In this document: piece by piece, positions 1 through 8,148 of the stretch
How positions within the stretch are numbered: the stretch's first letter is position 1
How the letters are laid out: each line of letters opens with the position of its first letter
Source: Deltaproteobacteria bacterium
GTDB lineage: Bacteria; Desulfobacterota; Syntrophorhabdia; Syntrophorhabdales; Syntrophorhabdaceae
Direction of reading: 5' to 3'
Assembly (NCBI GenBank): GCA_003506795.1
Contig: DNYO01000117.1
Span: 1 to 15,337 of the forward strand
DNA length: 15,337 bases
Program-made: the position numbers and the translations under genes
Notes under the pieces: model-generated
The model's input: only the letters and a program-made list of their open reading frames with translations
Told to the model about the DNA's origin: nothing
Databases searched by the model: none

Positions 1-56
1 TGCGAAAGGAATCAAGAGGGAACCTAAGAAATAACAAAAAATGAAATACCAACGCC

Positions 57-74
57 ATCTCGGATTTCTGAGAT
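57..74. promoter_or_regulatory. Imperfect 18-bp palindrome, possible repressor operator
   Basis: The 18-bp stretch reads ATCTCggatttctGAGAT and is symmetric at 14 of 18 positions, with perfect 5-bp outer arms. The central spacing is too tight for a good RNA hairpin, so a dimeric DNA-binding protein is the more natural reader. It lies about 140 bp before the efflux operon start, where TetR- or MarR-family repressors of RND pumps often bind. No regulator gene is in the window, so the role is inferred. Confidence 0.3.
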
Positions 75-151
75 AGTGAGCAAAGGTAAGGAGCCGGACG
101 AGGGCCTCAGCATCAGTTTTTACTGGTCATGGATAAATTCCAACAGGCAAC

Positions 152-179
152 CGTTCGAGAACGAAACCTTAAACGTTTC
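152..179. promoter_or_regulatory. Overlapping palindromes before the RND operon, possible operator
   Basis: Two inverted repeats overlap here. CGTTC-GA-GAACG covers 152-163 with perfect 5-bp arms. GAAAC-N7-GTTTC covers 163-179 with perfect 5-bp arms. They end 34 bp before the adaptor start and 21 bp before its ribosome binding site, so a protein bound here could block transcription. A weak -10-like TATACG follows at 186-191, but I see no convincing -35 box at the right distance. An operator role is inferred from symmetry and position only. Confidence 0.3.
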
Positions 180-213
180 AGAGAATATACGATCACTGGA
201 AGGAGGAGTCACG

Positions 214-1422
214 GTGGGCAAAAATATGGTAAGCAGATCGTTGTTACTGGTCATCCCGACCCTTATGTCACTTGCCGTCGTTGCAGGTTGTTCAAAGGGC
301 CCAACGAAGGCCCCGGAGCCACCCGTTGTTGAGGTAACGACAGTCATCCAGAAGGATGTCCCTGTCTACCGGGAGTGGATCGGAACCCTCGACGGTATGG
401 TAAACGCCACCATCCGGGCCCAGGTCCAGGGGTACCTTATAAAGCAAAACTACCGTGAAGGTGACCTCGTGAGGAGAGGGCAAGTCCTCTTCGAGATCGA
501 CCCGCGCACCTTCCAGGCAGCGCTGGAGCAGGCGAAGGGCCAACTGGAAGCCCAGCAGGCACGTTGGACAACAGCCAAGGCGAATCTGGCCCGGGTTAAA
601 CCTCTGGCGGAGCAGAACGCCGTCAGCAAGAAGGATCTCGATGACTCCATTGGGGCGGAACATTCGGCCCGCGCGGCGGTCCTTTCTGCACAGGCCTCTG
701 TCGATAAGGCCAAGCTTGATCTGGGTTTTACCAAGATCACTTCCCCCTTGGACGGCATCGCCGGCCTTGCTAAGGCCCAGATCGGAAACCTGGTCGGACC
801 GGGAGGGATGGAAGAGTTGACGACGGTCTCGACAGTCAACCCGATCAAAGTTAACGTACAGGTAAGCGAGCAGGATTACCTCCGGGGCGGCCGTGATATG
901 AAGAGGATCGAGCAACTCAACGGGGAACTTATCCTCGCCGACGGAAGCCTTTACCCGCAAAAGGGCAAATTTTGGTTTGCCGATCGCCAGGTTGACGTCA
1001 AGACGGGAACCATGAGACTGGTAGCTATCTTCCCTAACCAGAACAACTTTCTGCGGCCCGGTCAGTACGGAAGGATCCGTGTCGCCTCATTCGTCCGCAA
1101 GGACGCCCTTCTCGTGCCCCAGCGTGCCGTGATGGAAATCCAGGGGAAATTCATGGTGGCCGTCGTGGGGACCGACAATAAGGCGGAAATTCGGCCTGTC
1201 AAGACCGGCGAGCGCGTCGACGATCTCTGGATCATCCTCGAGGGCATCAAACCCGGTGAGCGCGTCGTCGTTGCGGGGGTACAGAAGGTTCGCAGCGGAA
1301 TGCCGGTGACGCCCGAAGCAAAACCGGAAACACCAGCTGAAACAAAGCTCGAAACGAAACCGGAAGAAAAAACCCAGACCCCCTCAAAACCTGCCGAGCC
1401 TGCGAAGGCCGAGAAGAGGTAG
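214..1422 (+). CDS. RND efflux periplasmic adaptor lipoprotein (MexA/AcrA family)
   Basis: This is the membrane fusion protein that links the inner-membrane pump to the outer-membrane channel. I start it at GTG 214 because AGGAGGAG at 201-208 sits 5 nt upstream; an in-frame GTG at 76 would add 46 non-conserved residues ahead of the signal peptide. The product is 402 residues. It has a lipoprotein signal peptide with lipobox AVVAGC (Cys26), first lipoyl half-motif and beta strands at about 38-95, an alpha-helical hairpin at about 98-170, second lipoyl half (TSPLDGIAG) at about 176-184, and beta-barrel and membrane-proximal domains beyond. The last 36 residues (367-402) are a Pro/Glu/Lys-rich tail beyond the usual fold. 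It is the first gene of the operon, 6 bp before the pump gene. Family assignment is firm; the exported compounds cannot be read from sequence. Confidence 0.93.
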   Translation: MGKNMVSRSLLLVIPTLMSLAVVAGCSKGPTKAPEPPVVEVTTVIQKDVPVYREWIGTLDGMVNATIRAQVQGYLIKQNYREGDLVRRGQVLFEIDPRTFQAALEQAKGQLEAQQARWTTAKANLARVKPLAEQNAVSKKDLDDSIGAEHSARAAVLSAQASVDKAKLDLGFTKITSPLDGIAGLAKAQIGNLVGPGGMEELTTVSTVNPIKVNVQVSEQDYLRGGRDMKRIEQLNGELILADGSLYPQKGKFWFADRQVDVKTGTMRLVAIFPNQNNFLRPGQYGRIRVASFVRKDALLVPQRAVMEIQGKFMVAVVGTDNKAEIRPVKTGERVDDLWIILEGIKPGERVVVAGVQKVRSGMPVTPEAKPETPAETKLETKPEEKTQTPSKPAEPAKAEKR

Positions 1423-1428
1423 AACGCC

Positions 1429-4400
1429 ATGTCAAAATTCTTCATCAACCGCCCCATCGTGGCCATGGTCATCTCTATTCTCATGGTTATCGTCGGCCTT
1501 GTGGCCATGTCGGGTCTGCCCACAGCGCAGTTCCCGAACATCGTTCCGCCGGAAATGAAGGTCAGTGGTTTGTACCCCGGCGCCGACGCGCTGACCATCG
1601 AGCAATCAGTAGCCACGCCGATCGAGCAGCAGATGTCCGGTGTAGACTACATGAATTATATGTACTCCCTCAACTCCAATGACGGCAAGATGTCCCTGAC
1701 GGTGAACTTCGACATCAAGACGGACCCGAACACCGACCAGATCCTCGCCCAGATGAGGACAAACCAGGCCAACTCGCAGTTGCCCGTCGACGTGATCAAC
1801 CAGGGCGTCACCGTTGGGAAGTCGACGTCGGCGCCGTTGATCGTGTTCGCCCTCTTTTCCCCTAACGGGACATATGACAACATCTTTCTGGCCAACTACT
1901 GCTACATCAATATCAACGACCAGATGACCCGCGTTCCCGGAATCGCGAGCGTCACCATCTTCGGGGCCGGGCAGTACGCCATGCGCCTCTGGGTAAAGCC
2001 GGACCAGCTTGCCAAGCTGGGAATCACCATCCCCGAGATCATCACGGCCGTCCAGCAGCAGAACACCGTGAACCCCGCCGGCCAGATTGGTGGTGAACCG
2101 GTACCGAGGGGCCAGGAGTTCACCTATGCCGTTCGGTCCCAGGGCCGCCTCGAGAACGAACAGGAGTTCGGCGACATCGTTATCCGGGCAAACCCCGACG
2201 GCTCCTTTATCCACATCAGTGATGTGGGACGGATCGAACTGGGGTCTCAATCGTACAACATGATGGGCCGCCTCAATGGCAAGCCCGCGGCCATTATCGC
2301 CCTCTACCAGATGCCGGGCAGCAACGCGATCGAAGCCGCCGACGGCGCCAAGAAGCTCATGGAGAAGCTTAAGGAGAGATTCCCCGCCGACCTGGACTAT
2401 GTGGTGGCCCTCGACACGACGCTCGCCGTCACCGAAGGTATAAAGGAGATCATCAAGACCCTTTACGAGGCACTAATCCTCGTCATTATCGTCGTCTTCA
2501 TCTTCCTCCAGGGCTGGCGGGCAACCCTCATTCCCCTTCTGGCCGTGCCGGTCTCCCTGGTGGGCACTTTCATGCTCTTCCCCATCTTCGGGTTTTCCAT
2601 CAACACCCTTTCGCTCTTCGGGCTGGTTTTAGCCATCGGGCTTGTTGTCGATGACGCCATCGTTGTTGTCGAAGCCGTGGAGCACCACATAGAGCACGGG
2701 ATGTCCCCGAAGGATGCGACCCTTAAGGCCATGGAGGAGGTTTCAGGACCGGTCATCGCCATTGCCGTCATCCTGGCCGCCGTCTTCGTCCCGACGGCAT
2801 TCATCCCCGGCATCACGGGCCGCCTCTATCAGCAGTTCGCCGTGACCATCGCCGTCTCCGTCATTATCTCGGCCTTCAACGCCCTTACCCTCTCGCCAGC
2901 TCTGTCGGCCCTCCTGCTTCGACCGAAGAAGAAATCCTGGGGACCGCTGCAGAAATTCTACGACTGGTTCAACAAGGTCTTCGGCCGTTCGACCGACGGG
3001 TACGTGAACTGGTGCGACCATCTCATCCGCAAGAGCAAGCTGAGCCTCCTCTTTCTTCTTGGTATGGCTATCCTGCCCGGTTTCTTCGGAAAGATCCTGC
3101 CGGTTTCATTCCTCCCTGACGAGGACCAGGGCTACGTATATGCCGGGCTTCAGCTCCCCGACGCGGCCTCGCTGCAGAGGACCGAAGCCGTGACGAAAAA
3201 GGCCGAGGAGATCATCCAGAATACGCCGGGCGTGAAATACTGTACCTCAGTTGTCGGCTACAGCATGCTGAGCGGCGTTGCGAACACCTACAGCTCATTT
3301 TTCTTCATTACCCTGGAGGACTGGGCCGCACGGAAGAAACCGGAGGAAAAATACGCAGCCATCAAGGCCCATCTGTCCCGGGGTCTGGGGTCCCTGAAGG
3401 ATGCCATCGCTTTTGCCTTCCCGCCGCCGGCCATCCCCGGCATCGGGACTTCGGGCGGGTTCACCTTCATCCTCGAGGACCGGGCAGGGAAAGACATTGC
3501 GTTCCTTGCCGAGCAGACCAACCGATTCCTCGATGCAGCACGAAAGAGGCCGGAACTGGCGGGCATCAGTACAACCTTCCGCCCCAACGTGCCGCAGGTC
3601 TTCGCTGAAGTGGACCGCAAGAAGGTCCTCAAACAGGGGGTTAAACTCTCGGATGTCTACCAAACCCTCCAGTGCTTCATGGGGGGCGCCTTCGTGAACT
3701 ACTTCAACCGGTTCGGCCGCCAGTGGCAGATCTACGTCCAGTCAGAGGGTCAGTACCGGACAAAGGCCGAGAATTTCGGACAATTCCATGTGCGAAACAG
3801 CGACGGCACAATGGTTCCTCTCGCGGCTGTGACCAATATCCGTTCTACTGCCGGGCCGGAGTTTACCATGCGCTACAACCTTTACCGCTGCGCCCAGATC
3901 AACGGCTCCGCTGCTCCCGGCTACAGCTCAGTGCAGGCCATGGAAGCCCTCGAGCAGGTCTTTGCTGAGACGATGCCGACGGAGATGGGCTACGATTACC
4001 TCGGAATGAGCTACCAGGAAAAGAAGGCCCAGGAAGGTGTGTCGCCCGCCGTCATCTTCGGCTTCTCGCTTCTGTGCGTCTTCCTGATCCTGGCCGCCCA
4101 GTACGAGAGCTGGGCACTTCCCTTCAGCGTGCTTTTGGGAACGCCCATCGCCGTTATGGGGGCCTTCGGCGCCCTGTGGCTGTTACGGTTCGAAAACAAC
4201 GTCTACGCTCAGATCGGACTGGTCATGCTCATTGGGCTTGCGGCGAAAAACGCGATCCTCATTGTCGAGTTTGCCAAGATGGAATACGACAAGGGCAAGC
4301 CTGTCATCGAGGCGGCTCTGACGGGCGCAAAACTGCGCTTGAGGCCAATCCTCATGACATCCTTTGCCTTCATACTGGGCTGCGTACCGCTTGCCCTTGC

Positions 4401-4593
4401 AAGCGGTGCCGGGGCCATCTCACGGCAAGTGATGGGAATGGCCGTCATCGGCGGGATGCTGGCGGCAAGTTTCATCGCCATCTTCCTTATCCCTGTCACG
4501 TTCTATGTCGTGGAGAAGCTTTCACACCGGTGGGGAAAGGACACACATTTACCCGTTGAAGAGACAAAAAAGGAAGGGGAAGGCCATGAATAA
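1429..4593 (+). CDS. RND multidrug efflux pump, inner-membrane permease (HAE1/AcrB family)
   Basis: This is the proton-driven pump of the tripartite system, 1054 residues against about 1050 for AcrB. The N-terminus (MSKFFINRPI) is typical of HAE1 pumps. The proton-relay residues are present: the Asp408-Asp409 pair in TM4 (GLVLAIGLVVDDAIVVVEA) and Lys940 in TM10 (GLAAKNAILIVEFA), the same number as AcrB Lys940. Two large periplasmic porter/docking loops separate TM1 from TM2 and TM7 from TM8, giving the usual duplicated 12-TM layout. A purine-rich AGAAGAGG at 1412-1419 serves as ribosome binding site inside the end of the adaptor gene. The 3' end overlaps the outer-membrane-factor gene by 8 bp. 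It looks intact and functional. Substrate range is unknown. Confidence 0.96.
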   Translation: MSKFFINRPIVAMVISILMVIVGLVAMSGLPTAQFPNIVPPEMKVSGLYPGADALTIEQSVATPIEQQMSGVDYMNYMYSLNSNDGKMSLTVNFDIKTDPNTDQILAQMRTNQANSQLPVDVINQGVTVGKSTSAPLIVFALFSPNGTYDNIFLANYCYININDQMTRVPGIASVTIFGAGQYAMRLWVKPDQLAKLGITIPEIITAVQQQNTVNPAGQIGGEPVPRGQEFTYAVRSQGRLENEQEFGDIVIRANPDGSFIHISDVGRIELGSQSYNMMGRLNGKPAAIIALYQMPGSNAIEAADGAKKLMEKLKERFPADLDYVVALDTTLAVTEGIKEIIKTLYEALILVIIVVFIFLQGWRATLIPLLAVPVSLVGTFMLFPIFGFSINTLSLFGLVLAIGLVVDDAIVVVEAVEHHIEHGMSPKDATLKAMEEVSGPVIAIAVILAAVFVPTAFIPGITGRLYQQFAVTIAVSVIISAFNALTLSPALSALLLRPKKKSWGPLQKFYDWFNKVFGRSTDGYVNWCDHLIRKSKLSLLFLLGMAILPGFFGKILPVSFLPDEDQGYVYAGLQLPDAASLQRTEAVTKKAEEIIQNTPGVKYCTSVVGYSMLSGVANTYSSFFFITLEDWAARKKPEEKYAAIKAHLSRGLGSLKDAIAFAFPPPAIPGIGTSGGFTFILEDRAGKDIAFLAEQTNRFLDAARKRPELAGISTTFRPNVPQVFAEVDRKKVLKQGVKLSDVYQTLQCFMGGAFVNYFNRFGRQWQIYVQSEGQYRTKAENFGQFHVRNSDGTMVPLAAVTNIRSTAGPEFTMRYNLYRCAQINGSAAPGYSSVQAMEALEQVFAETMPTEMGYDYLGMSYQEKKAQEGVSPAVIFGFSLLCVFLILAAQYESWALPFSVLLGTPIAVMGAFGALWLLRFENNVYAQIGLVMLIGLAAKNAILIVEFAKMEYDKGKPVIEAALTGAKLRLRPILMTSFAFILGCVPLALASGAGAISRQVMGMAVIGGMLAASFIAIFLIPVTFYVVEKLSHRWGKDTHLPVEETKKEGEGHE

Positions 4594-6052
4594 GACGCTT
4601 CTCTCCATGATTATTGCACTGATTCTTACCGGTTGTGCCGTTGGCCCCGATTACAAGCGCCCGGCGATCGACAGCCCGGGGGCCTGGCGTTTCGAGGAGA
4701 AGGAGGCCAGGGACCTGGCCAACACGGCCTGGTGGGGTCAGTTTGGAGACCCGGTTCTCAACGAATTGATACAGACGGCCCTGAGGGAGAACGACGACCT
4801 GCGGATCGCCACGGCAAGGGTGGAGGAGTACGTGGGGCGATACTGGGTGGGGCGTTCGGGGCTCTTCCCACAGATCTGGGCAGACGCCTCAGCCGGGCGG
4901 AATCGAGTCTCCGAGGAGGGCATGTCCCCGCTCTTGTCCTCTGCTTTGAAGAACCCGGTGGACTACTACCAGGCCGCCTTCAGTGGCTATTGGGAACTCG
5001 ACCTCTGGGGAAAGTTGCGAAGGGCCAATGAGGCGGCACGGGCGGATTTGCTTTCGACGCAGGAGGCTCGGCAATCTGTTATCCTGTCGCTGGTCAGCTC
5101 TGTGGCGAACGGCTACATCGCCCTTAGGGATCTCGACAAGCAGTTGGAGGTGACCATACGGACGGTTAAGATCCGGGAGGAGGCTTATAAGCTCTTCAAA
5201 CTCCGCTATGAGGGAGGGGTGATCTCCGAGCTGGAGCTCTACCAGGTGAAGTCTGAGTATGAGCAGGCCCTGGCGACGATCCCTCAGATCGAGAAGCAGG
5301 TTGCATCTCAAGAAAATGGGCTGAGTGTGCTGATCGGGAGGAACCCAGGACCTATTTTGCGTGGGAAGAAGATGGATGATCTGGTCCTTCCAACCGTTCC
5401 GGCGGGTCTTCCATCGGATCTTCTGACGAAGCGCCCGGACATCCGCCAGGCAGAGCAGGACCTCGTTGCCGCAAACGCCCGGATCGGGGTGGCAAGGGCA
5501 CAGTACTTTCCAACTATCTCGCTCACGGGCCTCTTCGGGTGGTCGAGTTCCGATCTATCGAATCTTTTCACCGGCCCGGCGAAGATGTGGAGCTGGGGCG
5601 GAAGTCTGACGGCTCCGATCTTCATGGGCGGCGCCATCATGGGTCAGGAGAAGGCCGCCGAGGCGATCCAGCAGCAGGCCCTTTTCAACTACCAGAGGAC
5701 CATCCGGAACGCTTTCCGGGAGGTGGAGGATGCCCTGGTGAATCAGATGCGCACCCGTGGGCAGCTCGATGCTCAAAAGCGACAGGTTGACTCCCTCCGG
5801 GAATATGCCCGCATCGCACGGCTTCGCTACGAGAACGGCTACACGAGCTATATCGAGGTCCTCGATGCCGAGCGGAGTCTTTTCAATGCGGAGCTTCAGT
5901 ATGTTCAGACCCAGGGGATTCTTTTTCAGGCATTGGTCAACCTCTACAAGACAGTGGGCGGTGGATGGGTGGTCGAGGCGGACAAGCTGACGGCAGCGGC
6001 AGCCGCAACCGACAACAAGCCGGTAAAAACGGAAATCCGGCAGGGAAATTAG
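4586..6052 (+). CDS. Outer-membrane efflux lipoprotein (TolC/NodT family)
   Basis: This is the outer-membrane channel of the RND system. I start it at ATG 4586, which overlaps the pump stop codon (ATGAATAA), with a purine-rich GGAAGGGGAAGG site at 4572-4583. The product is 488 residues. It has a short signal peptide ending in lipobox LILTGC (Cys17), then AVGPDYKRP, the typical NodT-family N-terminus. Two homologous TolC repeats follow; repeat 2 begins near LLTKRPDIRQAEQDL and both contain long amphipathic helices. The overlap suggests translational coupling with the pump. An upstream in-frame start at 4505 lies inside the pump gene and would spoil the signal peptide. Function is firm. Confidence 0.95.
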   Translation: MNKTLLSMIIALILTGCAVGPDYKRPAIDSPGAWRFEEKEARDLANTAWWGQFGDPVLNELIQTALRENDDLRIATARVEEYVGRYWVGRSGLFPQIWADASAGRNRVSEEGMSPLLSSALKNPVDYYQAAFSGYWELDLWGKLRRANEAARADLLSTQEARQSVILSLVSSVANGYIALRDLDKQLEVTIRTVKIREEAYKLFKLRYEGGVISELELYQVKSEYEQALATIPQIEKQVASQENGLSVLIGRNPGPILRGKKMDDLVLPTVPAGLPSDLLTKRPDIRQAEQDLVAANARIGVARAQYFPTISLTGLFGWSSSDLSNLFTGPAKMWSWGGSLTAPIFMGGAIMGQEKAAEAIQQQALFNYQRTIRNAFREVEDALVNQMRTRGQLDAQKRQVDSLREYARIARLRYENGYTSYIEVLDAERSLFNAELQYVQTQGILFQALVNLYKTVGGGWVVEADKLTAAAAATDNKPVKTEIRQGN

Positions 6053-6059
6053 CGGGACG

Positions 6060-6188
6060 ATGTCCATCACCAAGCGCTTCATTCGCTTCTTGTCGGAGGA
6101 GCGGAGTCTTGCGGCGGCAAGGGTCTTGACCAAAGAACGAACAAGAGGATATTCTGACAATAGACATAAAGAGTGGATCGGGGATTGA
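6060..6188 (+). CDS. Small basic ORF after the efflux operon, doubtful
   Basis: A 42-residue frame opens 7 bp after the outer-membrane-factor stop, beginning MSITKRFIRFLSEERSLAAA. It is rich in Arg and Lys and has no membrane segment or motif I recognise. Its ribosome binding site is weak (CAGGGAAA about 12 nt upstream). The best promoter candidate for the next gene lies inside it, which argues that this 192-bp stretch is mainly regulatory. It could be a real small protein, a gene remnant or chance. Confidence 0.15.
   Translation: MSITKRFIRFLSEERSLAAARVLTKERTRGYSDNRHKEWIGD
6126..6155 (+). promoter_or_regulatory. Candidate sigma-70 promoter for the AAE transporter gene
   Basis: TTGACC at 6126-6131 matches 5 of 6 bases of the -35 consensus. 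TATTCT at 6150-6155 matches 4 of 6 bases of the -10 consensus. The spacer is 18 bp. This would start transcription near 6162, about 80 nt before the AAE transporter start. It is supported by sequence match and position only. Confidence 0.35.
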
Positions 6189-6244
6189 ACCCAACTGGGA
6201 AAAGCGGCATTCAATGTAACCGACGAATAGCAAAAAGGAGAGAA

Positions 6245-7843
6245 ATGATGGAATGGTTAAGAGTATTTCTGGAGCAGCAACAGTTGTTGTCGCTGTTTTT
6301 GGTGATAGGCCTTGGATATGCCATCGGCGAAATCAGCATCAGGGGCTTCTCTCTCGGCGTGGGTGCGGTTCTGTTCGTGGGTCTTGCAATCGGAGCCATG
6401 GCTCCGAAGGCCCAACCTCCGGGATTGGTCGGTTCGATTGGCCTGGTTTTATTCCTGTACGGAGTAGGTACACACTACGGCAAACAATTTTTTGACGGCC
6501 TCAAGGGAGCCGCCGGCCGGCGCTACAACCTGCTTGCGCTGTTGGCACTGGTCATCACAGCCGGTATTACCTGGTTATCAATGGGCTTTTTCCATATCCC
6601 CGTGACTTATACTGCCGGCCTTTTTGCCGGTTCAGGCACCAACACGCCCGCTCTCCAGGCTGCAATTGAAGCCGCAAAGAACGCCGATCCCGCCGTCGGA
6701 TACAGTGTGGCATATCCGTTGGGAGTGATCATCCCGATTCTCTGCATGTACTTCATGCAGCTTTGGCTGAAACCGAAGGTCGAAGTGCCTTCCGATACCG
6801 GAGTGGAATTGATGGAAGTCGCGATCAAGCAATCCGACATTGTAGGAAGCACACTCGGTGATCTGATTCCGCGTTTTCCCGCCGGCGTGATGGTAATCGC
6901 GGTGAGGACTGGACAAGAGAACCGGATTCCCGCCCCAAATGTTGTGCTCGGCGCGAATGACGTGCTGCTGTTGTCAAGTAAAGACAAAGCCGCTCTGGAA
7001 GAGGCGCGCACCATGCTGGGCGAGCATGCACCGGGAGCCTTGGTCGAAGATCGCAGCAATATTGATTATGTCCGTGTCTTTGCTTCCAAGCGCAACACCG
7101 TCGGACTGCGGCTGTCCGACCTCAAACTGCCCGACGATATGGATGCGACCATCGTGCAGGTACGGCGCGGCGACTCCGATCTTTTACCGACACCCGACCT
7201 TATCCTGGAATTCGGCGACCGTGTCGGCCTGTTTGCCAACCGCAAACATTTTCCCGGCATAAGAAAATTCTTCGGCGACTCAATCAAGGGGACGACCGAG
7301 TTCAGCTATATCTCGACCGGCATTGGTATGGTGCTCGGCGTGATCCTGGGCGTGATTCCGGTGCCTATCCCGGGCCTCGGAACGATCAGCCTTGGGCTAG
7401 CGGGAGGGCCCTTGGTCATAGCGCTTATTCTTGGAAAGCTGGGACGAACCGGCGGCGTAACCTGGACCATGCCTCTGTCGGCGAACCTTACTCTGAGGAA
7501 TTTTGGTCTTACCGTCTTCCTTGCCCAAGTCGGCATGAGTTCGGGCCCCAAGTTTGTGGCCACTATTCAGCAAACCGGTTTCGTATTGATGTTCATCGGC
7601 CTGCTGATCGTACTTGCCCTGGTGCTGACTACGCTGCTCATTGGTCACTATTTGATGCGCATTCCCTTCGACGACCTGCTGGGAATTACTTCGGGCGTTA
7701 CCGGCAATCCGGCAATTCTTGCCCATGCTGCGCGTTCTGTTCCCACGGATCGACCGGACATTGGCTACGCCATGATCTTCCCCGGCGCCACCATCGTGAA
7801 GATCGTCATTGTCCAGATGATGATTACCTTGGCCGGCAGCTAA
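6245..7843 (+). CDS. AAE-family transporter (AspT/YidE-type exchanger) with two RCK_C domains
   Basis: This is an inner-membrane carrier of the aspartate:alanine exchanger family, whose members swap dicarboxylates or amino acids. I start at ATG 6245 with AAAGGAG just upstream; ATG 6248 is equally possible. The product is 532 residues. Residues about 15-175 hold the first membrane block with GSGTNTPAL at 129-137. Two TrkA_C/RCK_C-like cytoplasmic domains follow at about 188-262 and 272-345. A second membrane block spans about 355-530 and contains GVTGNPAIL at 484-492, the counterpart of the first motif. This duplicated arrangement is the family hallmark. RCK_C domains usually bind small regulators, so ligand gating is likely. 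The substrate cannot be told from sequence. A fixed aspartate-alanine role would normally go with an aspartate decarboxylase gene, and none is nearby. Confidence 0.88.
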   Translation: MMEWLRVFLEQQQLLSLFLVIGLGYAIGEISIRGFSLGVGAVLFVGLAIGAMAPKAQPPGLVGSIGLVLFLYGVGTHYGKQFFDGLKGAAGRRYNLLALLALVITAGITWLSMGFFHIPVTYTAGLFAGSGTNTPALQAAIEAAKNADPAVGYSVAYPLGVIIPILCMYFMQLWLKPKVEVPSDTGVELMEVAIKQSDIVGSTLGDLIPRFPAGVMVIAVRTGQENRIPAPNVVLGANDVLLLSSKDKAALEEARTMLGEHAPGALVEDRSNIDYVRVFASKRNTVGLRLSDLKLPDDMDATIVQVRRGDSDLLPTPDLILEFGDRVGLFANRKHFPGIRKFFGDSIKGTTEFSYISTGIGMVLGVILGVIPVPIPGLGTISLGLAGGPLVIALILGKLGRTGGVTWTMPLSANLTLRNFGLTVFLAQVGMSSGPKFVATIQQTGFVLMFIGLLIVLALVLTTLLIGHYLMRIPFDDLLGITSGVTGNPAILAHAARSVPTDRPDIGYAMIFPGATIVKIVIVQMMITLAGS

Positions 7844-7849
7844 CAGTCC

Positions 7850-8083
7850 GTGCGCAGCTCATCCGGGTTCCTCTGTGATTTAATCGGGCAGGACGCTGAA
7901 ATAAACGGAACCGGTAGCAAAAAAGAAGACAGGGAACGTGTGCTGTCACTCGTAAAATTAGGACTCATGATAGATGGCATTGTGAAGGAGCCGGGTGACG
8001 TGATTGGCAGGATTGTAGATGTGATCAAGGCGGCGTCACCAATTGGCAAACCCGTTGATGCCGGCAGAAAAAATTTTCCGTGA
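7850..8083 (+). CDS. Hypothetical small protein
   Basis: I do not recognise this frame. It opens with GTG 6 bp after the transporter stop and would encode 77 residues, but no ribosome binding site precedes that start. A better-supported start is GTG 7940, with AGGGA about 5 nt upstream, giving 47 residues. That shorter form begins MLSLVKLGLMIDGIVKEPGD and has a regular mix of aliphatic and charged residues that looks like a folded helix-rich protein rather than noise. No membrane segment or metal site is evident. It may be a real small protein or the remains of one. Confidence 0.3.
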   Translation: MRSSSGFLCDLIGQDAEINGTGSKKEDRERVLSLVKLGLMIDGIVKEPGDVIGRIVDVIKAASPIGKPVDAGRKNFP

Positions 8084-8148
8084 AGTAACAGAAAACGGGT
8101 CTGCAGGCACGGACAATTTGCAGCACCCACTCAGACGGAGCAAGAGCC

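Noticed and set aside
1..34. Possible C-terminal end of an upstream gene (frame 2 reads AKGIKREPKK then TAA at 32-34)
   Set aside because: Ten codons are too few to assign, and two other frames are also open for part of this stretch.
76..213. N-terminal extension of the adaptor to GTG 76
   Set aside because: It has no ribosome binding site and would bury the lipoprotein signal peptide. AGGAGGAG points to GTG 214, and the stretch holds palindromes instead.
292..960. Long minus-strand frame opposite the adaptor gene
   Set aside because: It is an antisense shadow of a strongly supported gene; GC-rich coding DNA often leaves such frames open and no family is recognisable.
5555..6214. 219-codon minus-strand frame opposite the outer-membrane-factor gene
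   Set aside because: It overlaps a clear TolC-family gene and has no recognisable protein features.
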